29,472 nt of DNA from Bacteroides sp. CAG:443. GTDB taxonomy: Bacteria > Bacteroidota > Bacteroidia > Bacteroidales > Bacteroidaceae. Shown in pieces: positions 15,881 through 24,511 of the stretch. Each line of letters begins with the position of its first letter. The first letter of the stretch is position 1. The DNA lies in NCBI GenBank assembly GCA_000432735.1, contig FR887768.1:1-29472 (forward strand). Direction: 5' to 3'. Below the pieces are notes generated by a model. The model was not told where the DNA came from. It saw only the letters and a program-made list of their open reading frames with translations, and did no database searches. The position numbers were made by a program, and so were the translations under genes.

Positions 15881-16462
15881 TTATATCAGTGCATCATCGT
15901 ATCCCATAGCCAGCATCCTCTTTTCCAACTCTTGATAAGCAGACCTTAAACGCTTTGCTACCGTGGAGCGATTAATACCCGTGCGGTCGGAAATTTCCTG
16001 ATAGGTCAGACCTTCCCATATTTTCATCCGGACCAGCTCGCACAGGTCTTGAGGTAGTCCGCCAACGGCACATTGCAGATCGATGAACTTCTGTTCTTTC
16101 TTTTCGGCTGTAAGGGTTCCCTCGGCTGCATCTGTGTCTTTCAGCACATCCAGCTTCAACGGCAGAGTCTCGTGATGCCTCTTGCGATACACACTACATA
16201 AAAAATTCCCCACTACACAGTTCAGCCACGCAGCGAAGTGCCCGTTTGCCTGATACATGCCTTTCAGTTTTTCACAAAGATGAACGACTATTTCCTGATA
16301 CAGATCGTCGGCAGTATCGCAGTTGCTCATCGTGCTCTTTTTGATCGACCTTTTGATATCACCCGTATAACGGGCCAGCAAAACTTCGAAAGCATGATTA
16401 TCGCCACCACGAAACATGGTAACCAGCGTATCGTCCGGAAACGTTTTTTCATTATCTTCCAT
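15881..16462 (-). CDS. RNA polymerase sigma-70 factor, ECF type
   Basis: A 193-residue protein with the two-domain layout of ECF sigma factors. Region 2 spans about residues 20-95, with DDLYQEIVVHLCEKL and a W80 in FAAWLNCVVGNFL, matching the -10-binding helices. Region 4 (about 130-185) contains a helix-turn-helix, GLTYQEISDRTGINRSTVAKRL (151-172). No anti-sigma factor or TonB-dependent receptor lies beside it, unlike most glycan-utilisation ECF factors in Bacteroides, so its regulon is not evident. It precedes rseC-rnf on the same strand with a 99-base gap containing the rnf promoter. I see no clear TAnnTTTG box upstream of its ATG. Confidence 0.9.
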   Translation of the reverse strand: MEDNEKTFPDDTLVTMFRGGDNHAFEVLLARYTGDIKRSIKKSTMSNCDTADDLYQEIVVHLCEKLKGMYQANGHFAAWLNCVVGNFLCSVYRKRHHETLPLKLDVLKDTDAAEGTLTAEKKEQKFIDLQCAVGGLPQDLCELVRMKIWEGLTYQEISDRTGINRSTVAKRLRSAYQELEKRMLAMGYDDALI

Positions 16463-16794
16463 AATTCAGAGAGGTTAGAGGTTAAACAATCAGCCTGCAC
16501 ACACAGTAATCAGGCCAGACTTATTTCCGGGAAAAAACAAAAAAGGATATAGTACAAAAGAGAGAATACTGTATTACAGACAATCCAATTTAAGAGCTAA
16601 AACCACAAACCAATTCCATTCAACAGAAGCACCTTTAATTCTTATTAAACACGAATTTGTTTAATGATTTGTTACAAAGGAAACTCTTTTTTCCGTATTT
16701 TCAAAATATTAATTAAAGACTTTGTCGAAAAAGTGAAATTATCTTTCATGAAAAGATTTACAAATTTCAGGAGGGATATGAGCAAGAAGAACTT

Positions 16795-16840
16795 GTTTTT
16801 TGTACAAATAAAAAAGTTTTTTGTACAAAAAAATAAAAAA
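16795..16840. repeat. AT-rich tandem repeat, two copies
   Basis: GTTTTTTGTACAAA followed by an A-rich stretch occurs at 16795-16815 and again, directly adjoining, at 16816-16840. Each unit contains the palindrome TTTGTACAAA. Confidence 0.7.
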
Positions 16841-16856
16841 CGTCGCCACGTTTTTT
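16835..16856. terminator. Bidirectional intrinsic terminator
   Basis: AAAAAACGT (16835-16843) and ACGTTTTTT (16848-16856) form a hairpin with loop CGCC. T-runs form the 3' side on both strands, so it could stop transcription in either direction. Confidence 0.5.
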
Positions 16857-16913
16857 CCCAAGTGTCAAGGAAGTTTTCGCTAAAGATAAAGACATGTTCT
16901 TTCAGACAACAAA

Positions 16914-16992
16914 ATACCCTTTGCATCACGCTCCATTCCTACCAGTCTGTGTAGTCTGACTGTACAGGAATCCGGCGAGAAGCAAAGGGTAT
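16914..16992 (-). terminator. Long structured terminator of lepA
   Basis: ATACCCTTTGC (16914-16924) and GCAAAGGGTAT (16982-16992) are perfectly complementary over 11 bases. Inside, ATTCCT/AGGAAT and CAGTC/GACTG can pair further. On the minus strand the stem is followed by TTTTGTTG. It starts about 24 bases after the lepA stop, so it probably ends that transcript. The ~79-nt structure is larger than a usual terminator. Confidence 0.65.
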
Positions 16993-17015
16993 GAAACAAA
17001 TAAAGAATTATAAAT

Positions 17016-18797
17016 TTAATCCAGTTTAAGCACGGCAAGGAAAGCTTTCTGCGGTACTTCTACCGTACCAATCTGTTTCATTCGCTTCTTTCCTTTCTTC
17101 TGTTTTTCGAGCAGCTTACGCTTACGGCTGACGTCACCGCCATAACATTTGGCCGTTACATCCTTACGCACCGCCTTGATTGTTTCGCGGGCGATAATCT
17201 TTGCACCGATAGCTGCCTGAATGGCAATTTCGAACTGCTGACGAGGTATCAGTTCTTTCAGCTTTTCGCACATACGGCGTCCCAGATCGTAAGCATTGTC
17301 GAAGTGAGTCAGGGTAGAAAGCGCGTCGACAGACTCTCCATTCAAAAGGATATCGAGCTTGACCAGCTTCGACGGACGGAAGCCCGACTGATGGTAATCG
17401 AACGAAGCATATCCTTTCGAAATACTCTTCAGCTTGTCATAAAAGTCGATGACGATCTCTCCCAACGGCATTTTATAATGCAGTTCCACACGATTGCCCG
17501 AGATATAATCCTGACGGACCAGTTCACCTCGCTTACCCAGACACAAGGTCATAATCGGACCAATATAGTCGGTTGTAGTAATGATAGAAGCATCGATATA
17601 AGGTTCCTCGATATGGTCGATAAGCGTCGGATCGGGCATGCCGCCAGGATTGTGTACTTCCTGCACATTTCCCTGCTTGTCGTATACCATATACGATACG
17701 TTGGGCACGGTCGTAATGACGTTCATGTCAAACTCACGGTCCAGACGTTCCTGTACAATCTCCATGTGGAGCAGTCCCAGAAAACCGCAACGGAATCCAA
17801 ATCCCAAGGCCAGTGAAGATTCAGGCTGGAAGGTAAGCGAAGCATCGTTCAGTTGAAGTTTCTCCAGCGAGGCACGCAGGTTTTCGTAATCTTCGGCTTC
17901 TATAGGATACACGCCGGCAAACACCATCGGCTTAACTTCCTCGAATCCGTCGATTGCCTTGTCGCACGGACGAGCTATATGTGTAATCGTATCACCTACC
18001 TTGACTTCCCGTGAAGTCTTGATACCGGAAATGATATATCCAACGTCGCCCGTACGAAGTTCCTTGCGGGGAACCATATCCATTTTCAGTACTCCCACCT
18101 CATCAGCATCGTATTCTTTACCAGTATTGAAGAACTTTACTTTATCGCCGGTACGGATAATTCCGTTTTCTACCTTGAAATATGCAATGATACCTCGGAA
18201 CGAATTGAATACAGAGTCGAAGATAAGTGCCTGCAAAGGTGCGTTTTCGTCGCCACTCGGACAAGGGATGCGCTCTACCACCGCCTGAAGAATCTCCTCA
18301 ACTCCCATGCCGGTCTTTCCCGAAGCACGGATAATGTCTTCACGCTTACAGCCCAGCAAATCGATTATTTCATCTTCCACTTCCTCGGGCATGGCACTTG
18401 CCATGTCACATTTGTTCATTACCGGAATAATCTCCAGATCGTGTTCCAGTGCCATATACAGGTTCGAGATTGTCTGCGCCTGCACGCCTTGCGAAGCATC
18501 CACTACCAGCAAGGCACCTTCACAGGCCGCAATGGAGCGGGATACCTCGTATGAGAAATCCACATGTCCCGGAGTATCAATCAGGTTCAGGATATATTTT
18601 TCTCCTTTATAGGTATACTCCATCTGGATGGCATGGCTCTTGATGGTTATACCGCGCTCACGCTCCAGATCCATGTCGTCCAACATCTGTCCTTCCGTAA
18701 TCTTGATAGTCTGTGTGTACTCCAGAAGTCTGTCGGCCAATGTGGACTTTCCGTGGTCGATATGGGCAATAATACAAAAATTACGTATATTCTTCAT
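17016..18797 (-). CDS. lepA: Elongation factor 4 (LepA)
   Basis: A 593-residue ribosome-dependent GTPase, also called EF4, that acts on stalled or assembling ribosomes. The G motifs are intact: AHIDHGKST (11-19), DTPGH (74-78) and NKCD (127-130), with RERGITIK as switch I. Further along are the LepA-specific segments, including FGFRCGFLGLLHMEI and, near the C-terminus, the KRKLLEKQKKGKKRMK helix of the LepA C-terminal domain. Length is normal for the family. It is monocistronic, with its own promoter (18857-18887) and terminator (16914-16992), and is divergent from the GT2-like gene. Confidence 0.98.
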   Translation of the reverse strand: MKNIRNFCIIAHIDHGKSTLADRLLEYTQTIKITEGQMLDDMDLERERGITIKSHAIQMEYTYKGEKYILNLIDTPGHVDFSYEVSRSIAACEGALLVVDASQGVQAQTISNLYMALEHDLEIIPVMNKCDMASAMPEEVEDEIIDLLGCKREDIIRASGKTGMGVEEILQAVVERIPCPSGDENAPLQALIFDSVFNSFRGIIAYFKVENGIIRTGDKVKFFNTGKEYDADEVGVLKMDMVPRKELRTGDVGYIISGIKTSREVKVGDTITHIARPCDKAIDGFEEVKPMVFAGVYPIEAEDYENLRASLEKLQLNDASLTFQPESSLALGFGFRCGFLGLLHMEIVQERLDREFDMNVITTVPNVSYMVYDKQGNVQEVHNPGGMPDPTLIDHIEEPYIDASIITTTDYIGPIMTLCLGKRGELVRQDYISGNRVELHYKMPLGEIVIDFYDKLKSISKGYASFDYHQSGFRPSKLVKLDILLNGESVDALSTLTHFDNAYDLGRRMCEKLKELIPRQQFEIAIQAAIGAKIIARETIKAVRKDVTAKCYGGDVSRKRKLLEKQKKGKKRMKQIGTVEVPQKAFLAVLKLD

Positions 18798-18856
18798 TTC
18801 TTATCTTTAATATTTCTGATTCAACAGGCGGCGTAACACCTTTATTTTTTGTCATG

Positions 18857-18887
18857 CAAAGATAAAGAAAAATGAGCAAGGCACAAA
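18857..18887 (-). promoter_or_regulatory. lepA promoter
   Basis: The minus strand has TTTG (18884-18887), a 19-base spacer and TATCTTTG (18857-18864). This matches the Bacteroidetes -33/-7 consensus fully and is the clearest promoter in the window. The leader to the ATG would be about 53 nt. Confidence 0.75.
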
Positions 18888-18912
18888 AAATCATCCTTTA
18901 TTAGAAGTCAGA

Positions 18913-18946
18913 TTGACGTCTATCTCGAAAATTTGCCCTATTTTTG
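18913..18946 (+). promoter_or_regulatory. Promoter of the GT2-like gene
   Basis: TATTTTTG (18939-18946) matches TAnnTTTG, with TTG at 18913-18915 as a slightly distant -33 candidate. It overlaps the TTG start of a longer reading frame and so favours the ATG at 18974. Confidence 0.55.
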
Positions 18947-18973
18947 TACCGATTTTATTATAAGATTCACAAC

Positions 18974-20131
18974 ATGATTACACTTGATTTTGCATCTACG
19001 ACCTTTCTGCTGGCTGCAACCTGTGGCATACTTTGCATTATTCAATTATGCTATGTCTTCGGAATCTACAACCGCATACACCAACTATTCAAAAAAGGAA
19101 ATGAACCTGCTGCAACCGATTTGCCTCCGCTTTCGGTCATTATCGTGACAAAAGACTCCGGCAGTGCCCTGAACCAAAACCTTCCGGCAATACTCGAACA
19201 GGATTATCCGAAGTTTGAAGTCATCGTCATCAACGACAAGTCGGCCGGCGAGGACGAAGATATTCTGAAACTGTTGTCCGACCGCTACGAGAACCTTTAC
19301 CATACTTTTATTCCGAAAACTGCCCGCTACGTCAGCCGGAAAAAACTAGGCATCGCCATGGGTATACGTGCCAGCCGCTACGACTGGATCGTTGTAACGG
19401 AACCTTACTGCCATCCGGTCAGCAAGAACTGGTTGAGAAGCCTTGCGGCACAGATGACTCCAAACACCGACATCGTGCTGGGCTACAGTAATTATCTGCC
19501 AAAGAAAGGCTGGTTTGCCCGACGCATTATCACAGATTCTTTCTTTCATTCCCTGCGTTATCTGGGCATGGCACTGGCAGGACATCCTTACATGGGCGTA
19601 GGCTGTAACCTTGCCTACCGGAAAAGCCTGTACGAAAAGCACAAAGGTTTTGCCGACCACCTGCAACTCCAGCGGGGGGAAGACGATTTGTTTATCAATG
19701 CCGTAGCCAACAAGTACAATACGCGTGTGGCATCGGGTCCGGACAGCATCGTACGTATGCCGGTTCCTCCCTATAAACGCATTTGGTTAGAACGGAAAAT
19801 GAATGCAATGGTTACCGGTCACTATTACCGTGGGATGGCAAGAATCTCGAATGCCTTTGAGACGTGGACATGCGGACTGTTTCATCTGACTACCATCAGT
19901 GCACTGGCTATGAGCATCGTAGAACAGCAATGGATCGTTACAGGCATTGTCGTACTGCTCTGGCTGCTCCGCTTTATCTCGGTCATGATGGTATTCCGCC
20001 GTACAGCACACGACCTGAACGAAAACTTATGCTGCATCTTCCCATTGTTCGACCTACTTCGTCCGCTGTGGAGTCTGGTTCGACAAACCCAGTATCTGCT
20101 GCGTAAGAAAAGAGATTTTCTGAGAAAATAA
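18974..20131 (+). CDS. Membrane-anchored glycosyltransferase family 2-like protein
   Basis: A 385-residue protein with an N-terminal membrane helix (about 8-30), a GT-A type domain (about 50-290) and hydrophobic segments near 300-340. PPLSVIIVTKDSG (51-63) and VIVINDKSAGEDE (83-95) are the nucleotide-sugar-binding strands of GT2 enzymes. GEDDLF (235-240) matches the family's acidic base region. The segment WIVVTEPYCHPVSKNW (138-153) stands where GT2 enzymes usually read DADCxP, so the metal-binding DxD is replaced by E143-P-Y. It may use a non-standard metal site or be catalytically inactive. The acceptor is unknown; an envelope-glycan role is likely. I chose ATG 18974 over TTG 18944 because of the promoter position. 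Confidence 0.85.
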   Translation: MITLDFASTTFLLAATCGILCIIQLCYVFGIYNRIHQLFKKGNEPAATDLPPLSVIIVTKDSGSALNQNLPAILEQDYPKFEVIVINDKSAGEDEDILKLLSDRYENLYHTFIPKTARYVSRKKLGIAMGIRASRYDWIVVTEPYCHPVSKNWLRSLAAQMTPNTDIVLGYSNYLPKKGWFARRIITDSFFHSLRYLGMALAGHPYMGVGCNLAYRKSLYEKHKGFADHLQLQRGEDDLFINAVANKYNTRVASGPDSIVRMPVPPYKRIWLERKMNAMVTGHYYRGMARISNAFETWTCGLFHLTTISALAMSIVEQQWIVTGIVVLLWLLRFISVMMVFRRTAHDLNENLCCIFPLFDLLRPLWSLVRQTQYLLRKKRDFLRK

Positions 20132-20144
20132 ACAAATACAACCG

Positions 20145-22340
20145 TTATCTGTTAAAGAGTTCGAAGGTAAATTTGCATCCTACCGATGTGAATTTACCTT
20201 TTTCATTGCCTATAAACACCCCAAAGTCGAAGAGATGGGTTCCAACACCGTAGCCCAGTTCCACATACGGGTTCAAATGAGGCATGAACAAGACGCCGGC
20301 ATAGATTCGCTCTTTCTGAATGAACGAGAGCAAGCGCCCTACAGGATATAGCAGCAGGAAAGGTGTTTCGTACGTCATGTTTCCGCGGAAATAATGCCGT
20401 GAAGCATTGTACCAGCGTCCGTCCAACATCTGAAACGTGCCACCTATATCGTCATTCCAGCCCTGAGGAAGGTTTCGGTTAGCAAAATTCACGTAATCGA
20501 CAAAGTACATATCTTCTTGGTTGGTAAAGAATCCCCCTCCTATATGATACGCAATGGTATGTAGGTCGCGGACACGTATCTTCTGTTCGGCAGAAAACTC
20601 AAAGCGTTCGTATTCGCCGAAATTCTTCATTACTTTAATACCACGCTCATAATCGATAAGGAAAGTGGGATAACGTGAGCCTATGTTAATTTTCCGGTGC
20701 CCGTTCATATAATAATACATGCCCGGAGTCCACTCCACCCGTAAACGAGGAGCGAAACTGTTGTACCTCAAACGTACGCGTTCGGCTACTTCGGGAGTCC
20801 CGTTTACAGCATAACGCCAGTGCATGGCAATACCCGTCCATACGGTCAAGCCATTCAAGATTTCGATATTATGCGACAGGTTCAGGTATACATCCTTGAA
20901 ATAATCCAGCTCCAGTCCGTCGAAACTAAATATACTGTCGGGAGTTTGCTTCAGCTGGTCGAGCACAATACTGCTATATATGCGGTTACCGTTTCCTACA
21001 TTTATCATAATAGAGCCATGTTTTTCAGGATTATAGACATACTCTGCGTCCATCTTTGCATAGAGCTCTTTCTTTGTAAAGTTATAACCTATCTGCGGCA
21101 CAATGTGCAACAGCCTTCCATCGTGAAACAGTTTATTGTATTTAAACTCCTGACTGTAGGAAATTCCGTTCCGATGACTGTAACTTACCAGCAGAGGGTT
21201 GATCAGAGGAGAACAAGTAATATTACCAACTTTCGAGATATCCACATTATAACTGCTTATCAGTGCATCCCCCAATTGACCCATGTACACCAGGTTTTTC
21301 TTGAATTTCGTTTCGACTTTAGGTAATGTATCCCCTCTTTCTTTCCAGCGTCTTTCATCGAACGCTCTGTAAAGGCTATCTTCCCAATCGGTAAGAGGCA
21401 ACGGACGAATGCGTGCAAACGAATCACGATCCTGCACCAATCGGGTCGTATCGCAAGTCAACGTATACGAATTGGAAAGATTGTATTTGCCACTTTTCCT
21501 CAACAGCAAGTCCATCTCTTCCTTCTTCTTGAAAATCACTTCGTCGTATTTCAGCCAACCGGTATAGTTCATCTCCAGATTATTGCGCAGGAATTTGAAT
21601 ATAATATCCAGATTTATCAGCTGAGGAAGATATTTTGTATCCTCGGCCTCCCCCATGCGCATAGCTATATGGAAGCGGATCAAATCGTATTTTCCGCGAA
21701 AGTCAAGATAGCGTATAGTCCAGTCCTTTGTCGAAATCCAGAAAAATCCTTCCAGCAACTGAGTACTTCGGTACCGGGGTATTACACGTATCTTGTAAAC
21801 CTCCCCCGCCTTCCAGTAATCTACCGAATCGAGTAAATAATAATAATGTACGCTCGACTGCTCATTCAACGGAGAAAGAAGCTTGTCTTCCATCAGAGAA
21901 GGAGCATAAATATTGAACTTCATGAACTCCAGAATATCGAAAAACCGGCTGTTCCCGCCCGTAAAGGTAGTTGAGACAGCACGGATTTTCCGGTCATAAA
22001 TATTAGGTGCCGTATAATGCAACTCACTGATTGATTCATGAATATAGTCGTTGATTCCCTTTTCGAAACGAAACATGGAAGGAACATATTTGATAATCTT
22101 ATTCTGCTTATGTATCTGTAGCCTTCCTTTCAAATACAAGTCTGCCTTGTACTCTCCTACTTCTTCTGCATAGACCGAGGCCGAGCGAAAGATACGAGTC
22201 AAAATGGTATCAGCCACATACGGCTTATACGAGGAAGCCAACGCCTGGTTGCCGCCCCCAACTGCTGTAATGTAGCTCCACACAAAGAGACATACCAACA
22301 GACGGAATATGACATGATATATATTTCTTAATTTTACCAT
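20145..22340 (-). CDS. DUF5686-family outer-membrane protein
   Basis: A 731-residue exported protein with an N-terminal signal sequence (about 1-36: basic start, hydrophobic core, ALAS). The middle region, with YLKGRLQIHKQN, an ESISELHYTAPNIYDRKI stretch and GFFWISTKDWTIRYLDF, resembles the DUF5686 domain of Bacteroidetes. The C-terminal half is rich in alternating aromatic and polar residues, as in an outer-membrane beta barrel. Many relatives also have an N-terminal carboxypeptidase-regulatory-like domain, which is absent here. The function is unknown. The gene is convergent with the GT2-like gene (13 bases between stops) and divergent from the Crp/Fnr regulator. Confidence 0.8.
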   Translation of the reverse strand: MVKLRNIYHVIFRLLVCLFVWSYITAVGGGNQALASSYKPYVADTILTRIFRSASVYAEEVGEYKADLYLKGRLQIHKQNKIIKYVPSMFRFEKGINDYIHESISELHYTAPNIYDRKIRAVSTTFTGGNSRFFDILEFMKFNIYAPSLMEDKLLSPLNEQSSVHYYYLLDSVDYWKAGEVYKIRVIPRYRSTQLLEGFFWISTKDWTIRYLDFRGKYDLIRFHIAMRMGEAEDTKYLPQLINLDIIFKFLRNNLEMNYTGWLKYDEVIFKKKEEMDLLLRKSGKYNLSNSYTLTCDTTRLVQDRDSFARIRPLPLTDWEDSLYRAFDERRWKERGDTLPKVETKFKKNLVYMGQLGDALISSYNVDISKVGNITCSPLINPLLVSYSHRNGISYSQEFKYNKLFHDGRLLHIVPQIGYNFTKKELYAKMDAEYVYNPEKHGSIMINVGNGNRIYSSIVLDQLKQTPDSIFSFDGLELDYFKDVYLNLSHNIEILNGLTVWTGIAMHWRYAVNGTPEVAERVRLRYNSFAPRLRVEWTPGMYYYMNGHRKINIGSRYPTFLIDYERGIKVMKNFGEYERFEFSAEQKIRVRDLHTIAYHIGGGFFTNQEDMYFVDYVNFANRNLPQGWNDDIGGTFQMLDGRWYNASRHYFRGNMTYETPFLLLYPVGRLLSFIQKERIYAGVLFMPHLNPYVELGYGVGTHLFDFGVFIGNEKGKFTSVGCKFTFELFNR

Positions 22341-22349
22341 AAATCAAAG

Positions 22350-22357
22350 CAAATATA
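22350..22357 (-). promoter_or_regulatory. Promoter -7 box of the DUF5686 gene
   Basis: The minus strand reads TATATTTG, only 9 bases before the ATG at 22340. If used, the mRNA would have a leader of a few bases at most. Confidence 0.4.
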
Positions 22358-22422
22358 TAATAATTCCACATGTGTACACGACATTTTTCAAGAAGAAAAT
22401 CAAGTTTTTAAATTTTTCTTCC

Positions 22423-22430
22423 TACCTTTG
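22423..22430 (+). promoter_or_regulatory. Promoter -7 box of the Crp/Fnr regulator gene
   Basis: TACCTTTG matches TAnnTTTG, 28 bases before the ATG at 22459. It excludes the longer frame that begins with GTG at 22372. Confidence 0.6.
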
Positions 22431-22458
22431 TGCTACAAAACATGGTTTTATAGCACTT

Positions 22459-23160
22459 ATGGTCAAGAAGGAATTAACAGAAGCCGAGATTGCCGAAAGT
22501 ATCCCTGATTTGTGGCAGCCTCTTACCGAAGCGCAACGTGAATTGCTTGCGCAAAATTTTACGATACAGAAATATAAAAAGAACGAAACAATCTACTGCG
22601 AAGGAGAAACTCCGATGCATCTGATGTGCCTGCTTAGCGGAAAAGTAAAGATTTACAAAGATGGAGTGGGTGGACGCAGCCAGATTATCCGTGTAATCAA
22701 GAACAAGGAATATTTTGCTTACCGTGCCTATTTTGCAGAAGAAAACTTTGTCACGGCAGCAGCAGCATTCGAACCTTGTACGATATGCCTTATTCCCATG
22801 CCGATTATCGTCAAGCTTATTCAGGAAAATGCAGAACTGGCCATGTTCTTTATCCGTCAGCTCTCCATCGACTTGGGTATCTCTGATGAACGTACGGTAA
22901 ACCTGACTCAAAAACATATCCGCGGACGTCTTGCTGAATCTCTATTATTCCTGAAAGACACTTACGGACTGGAAGAAGACCAATGTACGCTTAGCATTTA
23001 TCTTTCAAGAGAAGATCTGGCAAATCTGTCGAATATGACGACCTCGAACGCTATCCGTACTTTATCGAACTTCGCAACTGAAAAACTAATTATTATCGAC
23101 GGCCGAAAGATAAAGCTGATCGATGAAGAGCGCTTGAAGAAAATAAGCAAAATAGGATAA
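22459..23160 (+). CDS. Crp/Fnr-family transcriptional regulator
   Basis: A complete 233-residue cytoplasmic regulator. The N-terminal half has the cyclic-nucleotide-binding-like barrel (FTIQKYKKNETIYCEGETP, CLLSGKVKIYKDG), followed by the dimer helix and a C-terminal helix-turn-helix around LSREDLANLSNMTTSNAIRTL. There is no cysteine cluster near the N-terminus as in Fnr, so oxygen sensing by Fe-S is unlikely. The ligand is unknown. The start at 22459 is set by the promoter. It is divergent from the DUF5686 gene with a 118-base shared intergenic region, so autoregulation or control of that neighbour is possible. The bidirectional terminator at 23185-23245 follows. Confidence 0.9.
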   Translation: MVKKELTEAEIAESIPDLWQPLTEAQRELLAQNFTIQKYKKNETIYCEGETPMHLMCLLSGKVKIYKDGVGGRSQIIRVIKNKEYFAYRAYFAEENFVTAAAAFEPCTICLIPMPIIVKLIQENAELAMFFIRQLSIDLGISDERTVNLTQKHIRGRLAESLLFLKDTYGLEEDQCTLSIYLSREDLANLSNMTTSNAIRTLSNFATEKLIIIDGRKIKLIDEERLKKISKIG

Positions 23161-23184
23161 TTCCTTTCTAAACATCCAATACAA

Positions 23185-23245
23185 AAAATGTCCTGATATT
23201 TTAAGATCATTTGAAAGATTTTCCCTTAAAATATCAGGACATTTT
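23185..23245. terminator. Bidirectional terminator between convergent genes
   Basis: A perfect 21-base inverted repeat (arms 23185-23205 and 23225-23245) forms a strong hairpin. It is followed by TTTTATTTT on the plus strand and by a T-run on the minus strand. It serves the regulator gene (+) and the permease gene (-). Confidence 0.9.
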
Positions 23246-23265
23246 ATTTTCATCTTACATGATTA

Positions 23266-24510
23266 TTACTCGAACCGGATTGATTTAGCCGGATGTATAC
23301 GACTGACGAGATAAGAAGGGCCTACCAGCATCAAGACGGAAACCATCAGCGTTGCTATGTTCAGCAGCAACCATATCCCGACATTCAATTCAATTGGAAC
23401 TGCATCGACATAATACGTAGCGGGATCGAGCTTTATTATCTTGAAATAGTATTGCAATACGCAAAACAAAAGTGCAACGATATTTCCCCAAAGCATTCCT
23501 TTTCGTATCAGCAGTACGGAAAATGAAAGAAAGACCTTTCGCACAGAAGTATTGTCTGCTCCCAAAGCCTTGAGTATACCTATCATATTAGTTCTTTCCA
23601 ATATAATAATGAGTAAGCCAGAAATCATGGTAAAGCCTGCTACACCGACCATCAGAATCAGGATAACCCACACATTCACGTCGAGTAAATCGAGCCAGGC
23701 AAATATCTGAGGATATACTTCTTCCACCGTCCGCGAGTAATACATACTTCCATAACGATCTGTTTTTTCGTTCAGCAACCCACGGATTTCCTCATTTATT
23801 TGTTCCAACAAGGCATAATCGCCCACTTCTATTTCGACTCCTCCTACCTGATCCTTCTTCCAGTTATTCAAACGTACTACCGTATACAAATCTGTTATCA
23901 GAAACAAGTCATCGTAAGCCGAAAAGTTTGTCTGATAGATGCCGGCAACCGTCAGCCTGCGAGCACGAATATTATCCTCCAGATAATAAGTATACAACTT
24001 ATCTCCTACCTTCAAAGAAAGTCGATCGGCAATGGTTTTCGATATAACAACCGCATTGCTGGATACAGAATCGGAGAAAGACGGCACCTCTCCTTCCAGC
24101 AAATGTTTTTTCAAGAAATCAGTGTCATACTCCTGAGCTACACCTTTCAGGACCATTCCCTGAAAATTGTCGGAAGTCATGATCATTCCCGGTTTGGTAG
24201 CGTAGCGCTGTACATGACTTACAGCGGGAACAGCTTCCAATACATGCAGCAAACTGTCATTACCTACCACCGGAGTAGTCTGATACGACTGAGCCTCATC
24301 CATGCTGGTCACGAGTATATCAGAACTCAGACCGACCACCTTATCGCGTACCTGATGCTTAAATCCAATTACGACAGCCACAGAAATAATCATTACCGCC
24401 AGACCGATGGCAATGCCCGCCATCGCAATACGTATGGCAGGCTTCGATACTTCCTTTCCGCCCTCGTCGTTCTTATAAATACGGTGTGCTATGAAAAGCT
24501 TCCAGTTCAT
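23266..24510 (-). CDS. ABC transporter permease, FtsX/LolC-LolE-like
   Basis: A 414-residue inner-membrane protein with the topology of the MacB/FtsX superfamily. There is one membrane helix at about 25-50, a large periplasmic domain (about 51-265), then three membrane helices. The cytoplasmic coupling segment ERTNMIGILKALGA is characteristic, as is the final P-A-K-SIRFE, which parallels the C-terminus of LolC/LolE. The most likely role is lipoprotein release to the outer membrane, working with a LolD-type ATPase that is not in this window. The ATG lies one base after the aminotransferase stop (TAA-T-ATG), so translation is probably coupled. Confidence 0.88.
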   Translation of the reverse strand: MNWKLFIAHRIYKNDEGGKEVSKPAIRIAMAGIAIGLAVMIISVAVVIGFKHQVRDKVVGLSSDILVTSMDEAQSYQTTPVVGNDSLLHVLEAVPAVSHVQRYATKPGMIMTSDNFQGMVLKGVAQEYDTDFLKKHLLEGEVPSFSDSVSSNAVVISKTIADRLSLKVGDKLYTYYLEDNIRARRLTVAGIYQTNFSAYDDLFLITDLYTVVRLNNWKKDQVGGVEIEVGDYALLEQINEEIRGLLNEKTDRYGSMYYSRTVEEVYPQIFAWLDLLDVNVWVILILMVGVAGFTMISGLLIIILERTNMIGILKALGADNTSVRKVFLSFSVLLIRKGMLWGNIVALLFCVLQYYFKIIKLDPATYYVDAVPIELNVGIWLLLNIATLMVSVLMLVGPSYLVSRIHPAKSIRFE

Positions 24511-24511
24511 A

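Larger units (their letters stand above)
16463..17015. other. Long AT-rich intergenic region
   Basis: This 553-base gap holds no gene that I can support. It contains two near-identical AT-rich repeats (16795-16840), a hairpin with T-runs on both strands (16835-16856), and the long lepA terminator hairpin (16914-16992). The part next to the sigma gene (16463-16790) shows no recognisable structure. Confidence 0.7.

Noticed and set aside
16664..16954. Plus-strand frame of 96 codons, including an inner 58-codon frame starting at 16779 after AGGAGGG
   Set aside because: The translation is low-complexity K/F-rich, it runs through the AT repeats and both terminators, and Bacteroides genes do not depend on strong Shine-Dalgarno sites. 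A small gene cannot be fully excluded.
18944..18973. TTG start at 18944 for the GT2-like protein
   Set aside because: It overlaps the promoter -7 box; the ATG at 18974 gives a normal N-terminal membrane anchor.
22372..22458. GTG start at 22372 for the Crp/Fnr regulator
   Set aside because: The promoter at 22423-22430 lies inside this extension, and the extra residues do not fit the family.
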